From Phoenix dactylifera (Eukaryota > Streptophyta > Magnoliopsida > Arecales > Arecaceae): 64,000 nt of DNA. Position numbers and translations under genes: made by a program. The notes under the pieces were generated by a model. That model was given only the letters and a program-made list of their open reading frames with translations, made no database searches and was not told the DNA's origin. The stretch spans positions 3,947,001 to 4,011,000 of the forward strand of contig NW_024067666.1 in NCBI RefSeq assembly GCF_009389715.1, given 5' to 3'. This document shows positions 11,815 to 23,974 of this stretch, piece by piece (position 1 is the stretch's first letter; each line of letters begins with the position of its first letter).

Positions 11815-14638
11815 TATAAAGCCTATTGAAAGGGGTATTTTTTTTTCTATTCTTTTTATTAGACTCGTTCGAACTTTGATGTCTTAATATCTATGGTACC
11901 TAACTGTCTAGTCCAAAAAAATTTTTGGAGACCTAATCTAATAACTTAAATTAAAAAATTTCTATTAACATTTTCATAGAAGACCACTCACAGGACTCAG
12001 CAAAGTCTTATTAACTCAACATGCTTTGCATTTGCCCCATGTCATAGAAAACCTTTATGCAAGGCTAAGTTCTGTATAGCATCAGCAAGAGCACCATAAC
12101 TTATGCTACAATAAACTGAACATGTCTGTGGGACAGAATAAGATAATGTGGATGAATTTACAAAATACTCTTCAACTACTACGAGTAGTTCCTATTTAGT
12201 TAATTATAAGCTCACAAGATCTTGTGTTGTGAACCCAACAAATAATAAGATCATCCACAAGGTATTAAGAAAAATTTCCCTTTTTTTTCTCTCTCTCTCT
12301 TGTTATCATTACAGACATCGAACCTAGATGATTTCAGTGATTCATTAGTGTTCCACATGCAGAATTATCTTATCATTAGCTAATGTGCAGCACATGAAGA
12401 GCACCAGTTCGCCACATGTTATCTCTGTTACATTACAATATAGCTGATCTCCGAACACATTGCCTTTCATAGTATGAAACGTTCCTCATCATATATATTA
12501 TCTTACTGAATGCATGGTTGTGAGAGTGTATGGGTTTAAAAAATTTGATAGTGACTTAGAGCACTCCTTTTTAGTTGGAAGATATGGAAAATGTGTCTCA
12601 TGCTATCCTCTGGGGATTCTTTTAAAAACTGAATTATGTCATACATCTGTATCGTTAAAATATATAACAATACCCGAGTCTTGTCTGTTAGTTCATGCTT
12701 GGCAGCAAAGAGAATTCGATGGTAAGATATCATCCCACATATGTTCAATGATTGGAGACTTTCAATTATTTATGGAATGTAACTGGGTGCATCATGCTGT
12801 TGATTCAAAAGAAGGATTGAAGCTGACAACAAAACAGGCTTTAAAGAGGGCATATAAAAAAGTAGGTACGTTCCCAAAATTTCACATTTACTTAGGTGTT
12901 GATTAGGAGGGAAGAATGTTGAGATTTGTCAAAACTATAACAATTTCAAAGATTACTTCTAACTCTAAATGACCGAGCCATTCTCTATAGTCTACCGATG
13001 GTTCTATTAGAATAGGAACCATAGCTAGAGTCAAGTTATTGTAGGCATTCTTTGGGACCCAAGCTAGCCCTGACTGACCACAACTTTATTTGAACTAGTC
13101 TAGACATTGACATGCACACTGATGTAACACGAACAAGCATGACACCAGTTGGCCTGATATGAACATTTCTTGCCAAATGGTTCATCTGCTTAACTCATTC
13201 ATGATGATGTTACAAATTATTATCTTATGTATCTATAGAGAAACAAGCATATAGTTATGCAGCAGCATGATTCATGATAATTATCGAATTATGAGATGGT
13301 TCAGGATAAAAACAAAATTAAAATGAGTAAGTTTATTTTTCTTAAGGGAATCAAGGGAATGATTGAGTGGAAGTTATCCAGTTCCTATGCAATGAGCTGC
13401 TTTATAGCTAAATATTGATGGTGACATCAAATATTTCACGGTCCTCTTCGAATCATTAATGGATGAACAGATATGGTGATAATGACATTTTAGACATTCA
13501 TAAAGAAGAAGAAAAAAAAGAAGCAGCAGATTACATAGCGGATTGATCAAAATAAGTTAGGTAAGAGAAATTTATCAACCCCCATCCCCTGGGGGACCCC
13601 CAAATACACACACCAAAAGAGAATAATAATAATAATAATAAAGAATAAGAAAAGAAAAGAAAGTAAAAGTGGAATAAATTGAACATAATTAAAATTTAAG
13701 ATATTTGTTAAAGATTGAAGATGAAGTAGATTTACATTAAGCAGATAGGAGAAACCTTCATTAAGAAAGATAAGGATGAAATAGTTAGAGGGGATGAATT
13801 ATATGGATAGGGGAACTGCTAATAGACTTCATAATTAAATTTTCTTTACATTAAGTGAAATGCTCCCAAAGTAATTCAGTTGCTAAAATTCATCTCAAAC
13901 AGAAGCGAAAAGGAAAAAAAGGAAAATTGGGAGACCAAGAAAGCTAATTGAGCTAACGTAATTATCATATAATTCTGGACCCAGATAAGAATTTCTCCAT
14001 GACCTAAGTAGTTGTTTTCTGTCACTATTATTTGCATTTTTGTTTTTTTTTTTTTTGAGGCACCATTATTTGAATATGATATGAGGATTTCATAATATGC
14101 GATAATGCACTGGACAAAAAGGTTAAAACTCTCTAATCTGCATGTGTTGCTAATGCTTAATGGAACAAGCTGCAGGAGGTGGTCTAAAATCATCACCTTG
14201 TCGGTTTTGTCTCAATTAGCAATTCAGAACCATTCGTGCACTAGAATGAATAGAAATAAATCCATGCAGGCTTTGGGTTAAGCTATCACCTAAGTTTTTC
14301 TCGAAAATGGGACTGGGCAACCATTGTGATAAATAAGCTATATGTAGCAGAAGCCTTAGACCTCTTCAAGAAATCAGAAGAAAAATTTAAATATTGGCTA
14401 GTTTCACTCTGACCAACAAAAATAACTTGGAATGGTAATTTTTGGCATCTCAATCGTTTCTTTCCATGAATTATGATAGTTTAAGATCCTCTGCCATGAC
14501 TAAGTTGAAATTAGTAAATTTATATGAGTTCTCTTAAGTTGCTTAGGTCTATGGTTTTTCCTTTCACATCAAGATTGTGCAGCCTGTGTATGTGTACATA
14601 AGGACAGTGCTATGTGATTGCTTCCGAGAGAGCGAGAG

Positions 14639-14693
<55 letters not shown>

Positions 14694-17100
14694 AATGCTT
14701 TGATTCATTCAGGTTTAGGCATTTGTATAATCACTTACTGAGTGAATTAAATTTTCCAGGTTTACTAAGATTACTTGTCCATTTTTCCCTGGCTGTAGTG
14801 TGAAACGTTGTTTCAACTAATCTACAACACCGTAATGGTTGGTCTTCGTACACGTAAAAATAAACATAGAACAAGCCTTGCACAAGTCCAATTGTTTTTA
14901 AACGGAAAATATTGCTAAATATGAATCATGAAAATACCAATTTCAAAGAAGAAATTAATGTGGAATACTTTTCTGCATGCTAAGTTGCATAGAAAATTCC
15001 ACACTCGGCGTTAACAATCCTTTCTCTCTTAAACTGTTGGATGAGCTAAGAATTTGAACGAATATAATATTTAAATCTTCCAAATACACAATAAATGACC
15101 AAAAGCTGCTGCAAAACAATGTGTCTAAGTTCTATAATTTTCTCAGGGCTTGCTGCTCTTTTTTATGCATATAAAAATGAATGACTAAACATATGATATC
15201 TGTAGATTAACTCTTATCATCCCCGCAAGATAATAGTTCTCCCTGATCCTGCACAAAACAAACATATATATTGCTTCTACTTGCATGCTTGTCCAAATAA
15301 TTAAGTTGTTAGTTGCATGTCAAATCTTATGTGCATATTACATATACATATACATACATGCGTGCATACTTAAATACATACATACATACATACATACACA
15401 CCCACCATCCTTCATTCCTACATCCAAAAGAAAGGCTGCCATCCTTATTGGCTTAACCACTGAAGCTTTCTAATCACTTGACTTCTCGCATCTGGTGTAT
15501 CCCATTATTAAGTTGGTGAAGTACGTTTCTAGTGAGTGGAAGGAAACACTCTCGACAGGGATGAGATTGATTGTGAGAGGACGCATGGTTATCGACACTC
15601 TTTATTAAAGGACGGTAGGTCTGGGTTTGGTTGGTTGATAGTAACCGCGCAACGACGTCCAACATCTAAAGGAGATGATAAACGGGACAGAACTCTGTAC
15701 CTTATCCTCGTGACCTCAAGGAGATGACAAACGGGTCGTCTTCTCTCGCTCATGAAAAATATATATATAGGAAGAATAGAAACACCTTCGCCAAAAGAAA
15801 TAAAAGAAGGAACACCTTCATGGTACTTCTGGTTTGAAAAAAAAAAAAATAACCTGGCTATATATGCATTTATGTTGGTGACAGATATGAATAGGTGATA
15901 TTTTAAGATGGGTTGCTACGAGAAAATCCAAACTTTTGAACGTGATCTACTACCTATAAACTAAAAAATATTTATTTCAGAAGATTTGTTTGGCTATATC
16001 AAGTTACTACAAACAAGCAATTTAAAATAATATAATATGTACGTAATAGTTAGATTACTTGATATACAGGTTAAAGGTCTCCAAAATAAATGGGTTTTGA
16101 TTTATAGGTAGCTTGCAAGTAATGGATCTATATCTCCCTTAAACTGTGTTTTGAAATGCACATCTTCACATTACACCTAACTGGATCTGATCTCAAATCT
16201 GATTAATCTTATTTAATCTATCTTACGAAATAATAAATCATACTCAAGGTGGATCTTGTTTTGGAATCCCCACACTTTAAATTTTACCTAACTGAATTGA
16301 GCCGCAAATCTCATTAATCTGTCTGTAGTCTACCTTTTATATAAAACTAGTAATCAAACACATTACATCTGTAATGCATGTTTAGGAAAAAATAAATTAA
16401 CAAAAAATAAAGAAGTAGGAATAAGCGAAGTAAAACACAAGGATGGAGAAAAGGCATTTTTCTCTTTTGTTTTTTTTAAATTAATTTCAGATAGAATTCA
16501 ATGGGTTAGGAATATTGATGAAAGATGGGTAGAGATTTTTTTTTTTAAATAGTTCAACTACTAGTTTATGATGTCTAGGAGAAACCATGTAGATGAGAGG
16601 ATGTGTTCCGCATGTTTTCTCCTGAGAAGATATTAGTAGCAAAATCAGGAAAAAGTTGGGAGGATGTGTTCCTGCTGCTAAGTTTGGAGAACATATTTTC
16701 TCCAACTGCCCCTTTTTTCTCCATATCATGAAACTTTGTCTGAAATTAGATGTTATTCATCCTCAAACTTCCTTTGAGAACTTATATGATACGGCTTGGA
16801 TTGATTTGCAATCCAATGGAAGTGGGAGAAAATACAAGAATAATTTCTTTGCAAGAAGGAAGATAACTTTCATTCAAAACCTGAATGCCTCCTCATTACA
16901 ATTCATGCAAGTCATGGGTAACATGAAAAGACAAAAGAAAATAAAAGGTCAAGAGTCACTTTGATATAGGTAACTCACACAATAAAAGACATCAAAGCTA
17001 AAACCAAATTCTCTTAAAGAATTTGAAAAGTCAAAATACACCTGCCTCTTAAAATACCTATAACTTCCAACCATAACTCTGATTTTAATGTTCTTGAGCT
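11815..17100. other. Intergenic, no gene recognised
   Basis: AT-rich. It includes an open frame of 130 codons at 12514-12906 (plus) with no domain I recognise and no supporting neighbour exon, an AAT run near 13624-13640, a long GA run at 14643-14692, and CATA repeats near 15376-15398. An imperfect repeat (about 16165-16210 against 16270-16330) and a repeated short motif AAGGAGATGA.AAACGGG at about 15669 and 15718 are also present. Confidence 0.4.
14643..14692 (+). repeat. (GA)25 microsatellite
   Basis: A continuous GA dinucleotide run of about 50 bp with a slightly interrupted GAGAGCGAGAG lead-in. It is long enough to be length-variable between individuals. Confidence 0.95.
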
Positions 17101-17188
17101 TGTTGGAAAGAAGAAAAAGAGACCTACAACTTTCATTTTAATAACTTTTTCAAATTCGGCCATTTAATGCCCTGAAAAATGACATAAA

Positions 17189-17471
17189 TTGTATGGCGTC
17201 CATGCACCTGCATCATTATATCTTGGTTGGAGAAGGAGGTCCTTCCAGAAATCTGCTCCACTGTTATTTGCAACTATCTGTTGGGCATGTTGGATGAAAA
17301 GGAATACTCTATTTTCTCTACCATATCTCCTCTCTTGTGTTTCTCTGATCTTCCTTCTATTCATATGTATTGCCCTTTCCTAAGCATCTAAATGTGTCTA
17401 CTTTGTAATTATTTTTCTGATTTGCAATAAAATTCGGGTGGCTTCGATCCTCCCTTATCATTAAAAAGAGG
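17189..17471 (+). mobile_element. LINE (L1-like) 3' end fragment
   Basis: The plus-strand frame contains LLFATICWACWMKRN, resembling the W..W..RN motif near the end of plant L1 ORF2 polyproteins. It is followed by a stop and an untranslated tail with TTTGTAATTATTTTTC, GCAATAAAATTCGGGTGG and a short A-rich end, a layout typical of plant LINE 3' ends. Most of the element is missing, so it is a truncated non-LTR relic. Confidence 0.55.
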
Positions 17472-17474
17472 TGC

Positions 17475-19825
17475 AAGCATATTATATATCTAACTTCTTG
17501 ATCGTATTTTTTTGCAAACATTCATGAGCGAGGGATTAAGGATAGTCCATTCAAAAAATTAGACAAATGGAATCTAACATGAAATATCTCTCTTCCATTT
17601 AAGTGAATAAGCTTGCTTTAAGCGCTGACATGTCTTTTTAAGAGAAATATGGTGGAAAAATTTTAAACTTGGATACTTTGAGAATGGATGACAATGCTTT
17701 CTTCCTATAGCCACCTAATCCCTTATTTTTCTTATAAAAATTTCCCCCTCTCTTTCTGTCTCTCTTGCTTCTTCTAGTTTATTTCAATCATTTCTTTCCC
17801 CGAAGATTTAAATAACAATGTTTTTCTTTATATTTGATCTTTTGAAATCTTTATTGACAATTATATCCATCATTATTTATCCCAATCTATGCATTTTGAA
17901 ATTATTAATTAATAAAATAGTAGTTATAATTATAATTATTATCATTATAATAATATTATAATGAAAAATGATTGATCAAAACAGAAAAATAACATTGTTA
18001 TATTTGTCTCCTTTCTCCAAGGTTTTAATAATAACAAGGTCCACTGTAACCAGTGTTATTGAAAAAGTTGCAATCATAGTGACATCCATTGTCAGCATCC
18101 AACCCATATGCACAGCAGATGCTGGACTTATTAGTATAATAAATGATAAGAAAGATGTTAAAATTAGTCTCATAAGATTGCTATAGGCCACAACAGCACA
18201 TTCCTAAGCTCAATTTCATGGTTAGAAGTGACCGGGAAATCATGCATGAGTGCCATGGAGGTCAAGTGCAACACTTTGGCCAGCTTTAATAAGTTACAAA
18301 TTCTCTCCCTAAAGATGACCTGTGTGTGAGTCAGGTCAAGGGTGGGTCAAGGTTGGCAGAGTGCAGTGGGCCTGCTACAGCATAAAAGGTTAATGGGCCA
18401 CAGCCCAGTGCTCCTCGACCCGTTCAGCATGGAGTATGGGCTTAATTCAAATCTTGCATGCTAACACTTAAATTTGGACCGAACTCAGTCTATGTTGTGA
18501 ATTTGAAATGGGTTGAGCTGCCCGAGCCTTCGACTCGAACATGATGCGAGATCAGACTGAAAATTCCAAATCGACATCCGAGCCAACTTAGATCGTCCCA
18601 AGTGGAAATTATACAGGATGGACCGAGTCAGCTTGAGTCAGCCCAAGTCTACCTAAACAAATTTTTTGAGTTCAGAAGACTAATCCACAAAGACCACGGT
18701 TGCAATTTGGATGTTGACGGCCTGTCCATCATTTTGACCAGAAGGGGTTGCAACTTTGCTAGGTTGGGTCAAGTCAATGAAAAAAGCTGCCTTTATCTTC
18801 ATATAACCAACCCCCTTGTTTGAACTTGTTTTTTTCTTTTTTCATTTCCACCTGCTTCAATGTAACTGATGGGGAAACCATCATCCATTTTAAGAATCTA
18901 AACTTATTCTTGAGTACCGTGTGTAGGTTATTTTAAAAGGAAAAGGGTTACACGCTTCATGGACCAGAAAGGTCCCAAATTCATTTCCAAGAAACTTGCA
19001 GCGATGGATTACTACTACTTTTTGGATTCTCATTTCAATTGTTTATCCAAGATGACCTTGACCTCTTATGTCACAAACAATATCCGAGATTATCGAAGAA
19101 TTTTAGTATCCTTTCTCTGCGACAGATGAATGCCCTAGCCTAAGTTTCAAACTATTTACAATCATCTGGTCTCTATCTAGGGACATGGAGGTTTGTCTCT
19201 CCAGTGGGGAGTCCTTAGCAAGCTTTTGCTTCCTGGTTGCCAACAAAGTATCCGAGATCATCCAACTCATTTCCAACTAGGTCAATCCTCCATCAAAATC
19301 ATAACATATTATCCACCAACTCTAGTTTAAATCATGCCTGACCTTGACTCGGCCGATCCATTTGCAACTCCTAGCTTTTTATTTCTCTTTTCTTTTTTCT
19401 CCATCACTTTTTTTTTCTTTCAATCATGGTCTTTCTTCAACTCACTCATCTATTCCAAATTAGAAACAATCTGGTAATTTGTTAGCTATGTTTCCACATA
19501 CCCTTTTATTTCATCTTCCTTGCACACAAGCTAAGCAGTTACCTTCCTACAAACTCTAGTTTTCTTTTGTTTCCTCTTAGTTATTAATAAGAACTCACCT
19601 TTTTCTCTCGAACATGACACAAATTCATCTTCACTTGCAACAACAACAATAACAAAAACTACAACTGCACAGCAAATCCATCAAATTTGGAATAAGTTTC
19701 ACAAATTATTGATACATACATATTCAAACCGAGATGACCTTAATATGTCTATCTTAAAAATTAAAAACAAGCACGAGAAGACCTTTGAGAGAGAGAGAGA
19801 GAGTCCTAACAATCAAGAAGGCAGC
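17475..19825. other. Intergenic, downstream of the Ca2+-ATPase gene
   Basis: No gene recognised. The stretch at 18300-18830 has moderate GC and many GGGTC/GACCC and CCAAGT/ACTTGG words, as in decayed transposon ends, but no terminal repeats could be fixed. A GA run at 19786-19803 lies just past the ATPase stop codon and may be in its 3' UTR. Confidence 0.4.
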
Positions 19826-19831
19826 AAACTT

Positions 19832-22800
19832 CTAATTGGAAACAGGTATGCATTTGGCAACCCAACCAATCGGCCATGAGAGCATTGCGATTCCAGAACA
19901 GAGGTTCCACTGGCCCCAATTTAACCTTGTTGTGCTTGCAAATCTATTTAAAACCTCCACCATCACCACCTGGAGGATCAGAGTAAATGCCACTATCCCT
20001 AAGAAGAGCCAATTCTTGTGAATACCCTCAAACACATTCTTCTTCTCCAGATTTCTTGCATTGAACTCGTTAAATATTTGGCAAAGAACGAAAGTATTAA
20101 AGATCACTGTGTTCTTGACCCTCTCATTGCCTCCAAAAAATGATCCTCCCTTCAGCTGTAGCACCAACAGAACAATGATCTGAAACAGAGCTTGGGCAAT
20201 GAGATTCCTCCACATAACCCTTGTTATAAGTGGCTCAATCCGACCTACAGGAGGTTTCTTCATCAACTCCGGCGTTGGTCTTTCGGTGGCCAATGCCAAC
20301 GCTCCCAACGTGTCCATAATTAAGTTCACCCACAGAAGCTGCACAGTTGTTAATGGAACCTTGCCAGAGGAAATCGCCGCAATACAATTGATCGCAAGCG
20401 CGGCGATGTTCACTGTAAGCTGGAATTGGATGAACTTCTGAATGTTATTATAAACACTCCTTCCCCATCTCAGCACTGTCACAATTGAATGGAAGTTATC
20501 ATCCAGGATGACAATGTCCGAGCTCTCCTTTGCGACGGCAGTCCCTTGGATCCCCATGGCTAATCCAACATCAGCTTCCTTCAGGGCAGGGGCATCATTC
20601 GTGCCATCGCCGGTGACCGCAACAACATGACCCTTTTGTTTCAAGCACTGCACCATCAAGAGTTTATCGAAAGGAGAGGACCTCGCCATCACACGAATCC
20701 TATCGACCTTTTCCAACCTTTCCTCCATCGAATAATCTCGAAATTCTTTTCCTTCTACTACTGTTCCATCTATATCAGCATCGTAAGGTGTAAGTATTCC
20801 ACATTCAGAAGCAATGGCTTTTGCTGTGAAGATATTGTCGCCAGTTATCATTTTAACATCTACACCGGCTAATTTGCAAGCTTTGACTGCTGATCTCACC
20901 ATCGGACGGCATGGATCCTTCAGACCGACTAATCCTAATAATGTTAATTCATTTTCTTCAAGTTTGTAGATATTATTTTCCGCGGAAATCTCGTTATCTT
21001 CTCTCATCACTTGTTTGCAGGCGAAAGCAATGCATCTAAGACTACATGCTGCCATACCATCTATAATTTGTTCAAGCTTTGATCTTTTCTCTGCATCAAT
21101 TGCTACGACTGTACCGTCACTCTCATAATAATTGGAACACCTAGCCAGAATCATCTCGGCTGCTCCTTTCCAATGTGATATAGCAGTCGTCTCTTCATCT
21201 TCCTTCCTAACAAGAACTCCACTGCGCTTCTTCTCTGAATTGAAAGCCTCAACACAGAGGATGGTGCAGCTCTGCTTCAGTTCATGAAATTCTAATCCCA
21301 GCTCCATCACTGCCCAGGAAAGAATGGCCTTCTCGGTTGGGCTACCAGTAAACTCTGGCTCTGACGCCGAGTTTGACTTGTAGACAGACCCTGCCGTGTT
21401 GAAGGCCGCTCCTTGGTGAAGCAACTCAACGACGCTTCTTGCCACAAACCTGACACCGTTTACAACTTCTTGTTCTCCCACCCAAAACTTGACAACCTTC
21501 ATGCGATTTAATGTCAAGGTGCCAGTCTTGTCGGTGCAAATGGTGGTGGTCGAGCCCATGGTCTCGCAAGCCGAGAGATTTCGGACCATAGCCTGATCCT
21601 CCATCATCCTTTTCATGGAGTAAGCTAGAGTGAGCGTCACCGCCAGCGGCAAACCTTCTGGGATTGCCACAACTATGATGGTAACTGCAGCGGATATATT
21701 ATCGACCATATCATTCATCACATTGTCAAATGTCGCCGTTCTTCTGTTGAACTCTCGCTGCCCGTTCTCATCCTTGGTGCTCCCGGTGAAGTAACGGATG
21801 GAGAGCACAGCAAGAACGATGCAGGCAATCGTCATGCCGATCTTCCCGATTTTCGATGTTAGCTTCTGGAGTCTTTCTTGCAACGGCGTTCGCTCATCGG
21901 TGTCGCGACTGATTGAGCCCATCATTTCACCCCAGGTAGTGTTCATGCCCACAGAGGTGATGAGAATGCGAGCATAGCCATCGACCACCTTGACTCCAGA
22001 GGTGAGGAAGGGGTTTCGATCACCATCGATTTCTACATGGTTGCTCTCCCCTGTCATGCTCGATTCGTCAACTCGCAACGAATAGCCATCCAGGAACAGC
22101 CCGTCGGCAGGGACTTGATCGCCGATTTTGAGGAAGACGACGTCCCCGACTACAACATCGAAGATGGACACATCTTGACGACGGCCACCTCTAACGACAG
22201 TAGCCTTGAGGACGTATGATTCAGCTGAGAGCTTGCGGAACCTCCGGTCTTGTCTGAAGTTGCTGAAGGCCGACACGGCGACAACTAAAAATATGGCAAG
22301 AAATATACTCATGCCGTCGTACCATCCACCCTTGATGCCATGTATTTTGATACCGAAGACAAGAGAGAGCACAGCACAGCCAGCAAGAATGAGAAGAAAA
22401 GCATCGTTGATCGCATCGAGGATGAACAGAAGGAACCCTTTCGGGATCGGCTTGATGTACGTGTTCGATCCGAACGTTTTGCGCCTGAGTTGGAGATCGT
22501 CATGGCTGCCCCGAATTCCAGTGTCAGCATCAGAAGCCAGCATGGCAGCAAGACCGCCGACGCCCCCGAGAAGTCGGAGATCCTCGAGGCTCTTCTTCTT
22601 CATTAGATTCATCAAGCTCTCCATGTCAACGTGAGAGAATGGCGTCTCCTCGCTGCTTCCATCTTCATCATGGAAGGATTGGATGTTGAGTGCAGTGAAG
22701 GACGGGCTTCGGAGAACTCCGACGAGAGCCCTCCGAGGGAGAGATCGCATTGCCCGGCAGGAGAGGATGACGACACAGGCGATGCGCCATCTCTTGCGAA

Positions 22801-22849
22801 GGGAAGCGGCAGGGCGCGGAGCATTGAGGAAGGAAGCAATGGAATCCAT
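19832..22849 (-). CDS. ACA: Autoinhibited P-type IIB Ca2+-ATPase, intronless (ACA12/13-like)
   Basis: A calmodulin-regulated Ca2+ pump that exports Ca2+ from the cytosol at the plasma membrane; the class and location come from family knowledge. One uninterrupted frame encodes 1005 residues from MDSIASFLN. The N-terminal basic amphipathic stretch (residues 16-50, LRKRWRIACVVILSCRAM) fits the autoinhibitory calmodulin-binding region. Actuator motif TGES is at 266-269, PEGLPLAV at 397-404 (fourth membrane helix), the phosphorylated Asp at 440 in DKTGTLT, KGAAE at 561, MITGDN at 667, and the hinge TGDGTNDAP at 746. Membrane helices flank these in the expected 2+2+6 plan. Full length for the family (about 1000-1040). 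The frame is open 46 codons further upstream to 22987, but a TATA-like box at 22941-22950 lies inside that extension and the family starts like MDSIAS, so 22849 is preferred. Lack of introns is known for the Arabidopsis ACA12/13 clade. No breaks are seen. Confidence 0.95.
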   Translation of the reverse strand: MDSIASFLNAPRPAASLRKRWRIACVVILSCRAMRSLPRRALVGVLRSPSFTALNIQSFHDEDGSSEETPFSHVDMESLMNLMKKKSLEDLRLLGGVGGLAAMLASDADTGIRGSHDDLQLRRKTFGSNTYIKPIPKGFLLFILDAINDAFLLILAGCAVLSLVFGIKIHGIKGGWYDGMSIFLAIFLVVAVSAFSNFRQDRRFRKLSAESYVLKATVVRGGRRQDVSIFDVVVGDVVFLKIGDQVPADGLFLDGYSLRVDESSMTGESNHVEIDGDRNPFLTSGVKVVDGYARILITSVGMNTTWGEMMGSISRDTDERTPLQERLQKLTSKIGKIGMTIACIVLAVLSIRYFTGSTKDENGQREFNRRTATFDNVMNDMVDNISAAVTIIVVAIPEGLPLAVTLTLAYSMKRMMEDQAMVRNLSACETMGSTTTICTDKTGTLTLNRMKVVKFWVGEQEVVNGVRFVARSVVELLHQGAAFNTAGSVYKSNSASEPEFTGSPTEKAILSWAVMELGLEFHELKQSCTILCVEAFNSEKKRSGVLVRKEDEETTAISHWKGAAEMILARCSNYYESDGTVVAIDAEKRSKLEQIIDGMAACSLRCIAFACKQVMREDNEISAENNIYKLEENELTLLGLVGLKDPCRPMVRSAVKACKLAGVDVKMITGDNIFTAKAIASECGILTPYDADIDGTVVEGKEFRDYSMEERLEKVDRIRVMARSSPFDKLLMVQCLKQKGHVVAVTGDGTNDAPALKEADVGLAMGIQGTAVAKESSDIVILDDNFHSIVTVLRWGRSVYNNIQKFIQFQLTVNIAALAINCIAAISSGKVPLTTVQLLWVNLIMDTLGALALATERPTPELMKKPPVGRIEPLITRVMWRNLIAQALFQIIVLLVLQLKGGSFFGGNERVKNTVIFNTFVLCQIFNEFNARNLEKKNVFEGIHKNWLFLGIVAFTLILQVVMVEVLNRFASTTRLNWGQWNLCSGIAMLSWPIGWVAKCIPVSN

Positions 22850-22940
22850 GGAGGAGGTAGGTGGTGTACGCAGCAGAAGTTTAGAAGTGGTCGTAAGGTT
22901 TTCTTGGGGTGTGGCTGCGTGGTGTTCTCTGGACGTTGGC

Positions 22941-22950
22941 TTAATAAATA
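22941..22950 (-). promoter_or_regulatory. TATA-like box of the Ca2+-ATPase gene
   Basis: On the minus strand it reads TATTTATTAA, about 92 bp before the chosen ATG. That predicts a start site near 22915 and a short leader, and it argues against using the upstream in-frame ATG at 22987. Confidence 0.5.
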
Positions 22951-23698
22951 GAAAGCTGAAGGGCTTAGCTGAAAAACGGAATACCAACTGACGCTGGTGT
23001 GATGATGTCGAGAGCCATGACGAAGAGCTTATTGGAAGAGGAAACGCTGACGACGGGCCAAAGAGTAATAATGAGAAGCCTCAGGGAAATTGTGTGGTTT
23101 GTTGAGATGTTGAATTCTCTCATCTGGCGTAATATTTAGATAGACTTTTCCTTTCCTATTCCAGGGGCTTGTTGTGAGTACGTATCAGATGATAGAATGA
23201 TGGAAACATTTCATTGGTTCATGGGATCCAATTATTTTTGCTATTTTTAAGATACGTGAGGGTAGCCTTGCCTCCCTTTTTTCCATCAAGAAAAATTTTC
23301 AGATTCGAGCGTAAGAAATTGTAATTGAGTTCAGCACCTATGCGTGAAAAGTTCTCTGAACTTTTGAGATGTAGAGAGAAGCAAATTTGAGTTTACATGA
23401 AAATTTCTATGCACGAGTTCAAGAGGACTATGATTTTTTGAGTGCATCTTCTTTGTGCAGAGACACGAACATAACATGCCAATTACGATTAAGAAGTCAA
23501 TTTGCATGCATGAGCATTGCGAATTGCATTGAACTTTGGTGAGCATAGCCAACAAGAAATCTGAAAGTTCACGTAAAAATTTCTATATGTACAAATATAT
23601 ACTAAAGCGAAAATAATTCCTTTTGATATGTTTATTTCTTTTTCTATAAAAGAGGTCCATAAATAATGTGATATACAAAATAGTGAGCATAATATCTC

Positions 23699-23969
23699 TG
23701 TTGAAATTGAAGAATAAGAGAAAAGAGAATTGTATTTCTGTTTGTTTGTTACAATGTACAGGAGCAACCTTTATATAGACTAAGAGGCTGACGAAATTGG
23801 GTAAGGCCAACTAAATTTGGCACAATCAATCAAGATGAAGTTTGGCAAAGCCGACTAAATTTGGCACAATCAACCTTTATGGAGACCGACTATATTTGGC
23901 ACAATCATTGTTGAAGTTTGTTAAGGCCGACAAAGTTTGGCATAAACAATCAATCAATGAATTCTAACA
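23699..23969 (-). mobile_element. Solo LTR, probably Copia type
   Basis: On the minus strand it begins TGTTAGAATTC and ends TTTCAACA, 271 bp, with the standard TG...CA ends. It is flanked by perfect 5-bp target duplications ATCTC (23694-23698 and 23970-23974). A TATA box (TATATAAAGG, minus strand) lies about two thirds along, followed by a pyrimidine-rich transcript-start-like stretch. The promoter part holds about four copies of a short motif around GACTAAATTTGGCACAATCA. No internal region or second LTR is present, so it is the remnant of an element removed by LTR recombination. The perfect target duplication suggests a fairly young insertion. Confidence 0.78.
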
Positions 23970-23974
23970 ATCTC

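Noticed and set aside
12514-12906. Open frame of 130 codons on plus
   Set aside because: No recognisable domain, no GC or codon signal distinct from the AT-rich surroundings, and no neighbouring exon; could be chance.
14618-14803. Arg/Glu repeat protein
   Set aside because: Translation of a GA microsatellite.
18300-18830. Possible hAT element from GGGTC/CCAAGT-rich sequence
   Set aside because: Terminal inverted repeats and target duplication could not be located.
22206-22991. Several plus-strand open frames opposite the Ca2+-ATPase 5' part
   Set aside because: They are shadows of the GC-rich ATPase coding strand, which has full motif support.
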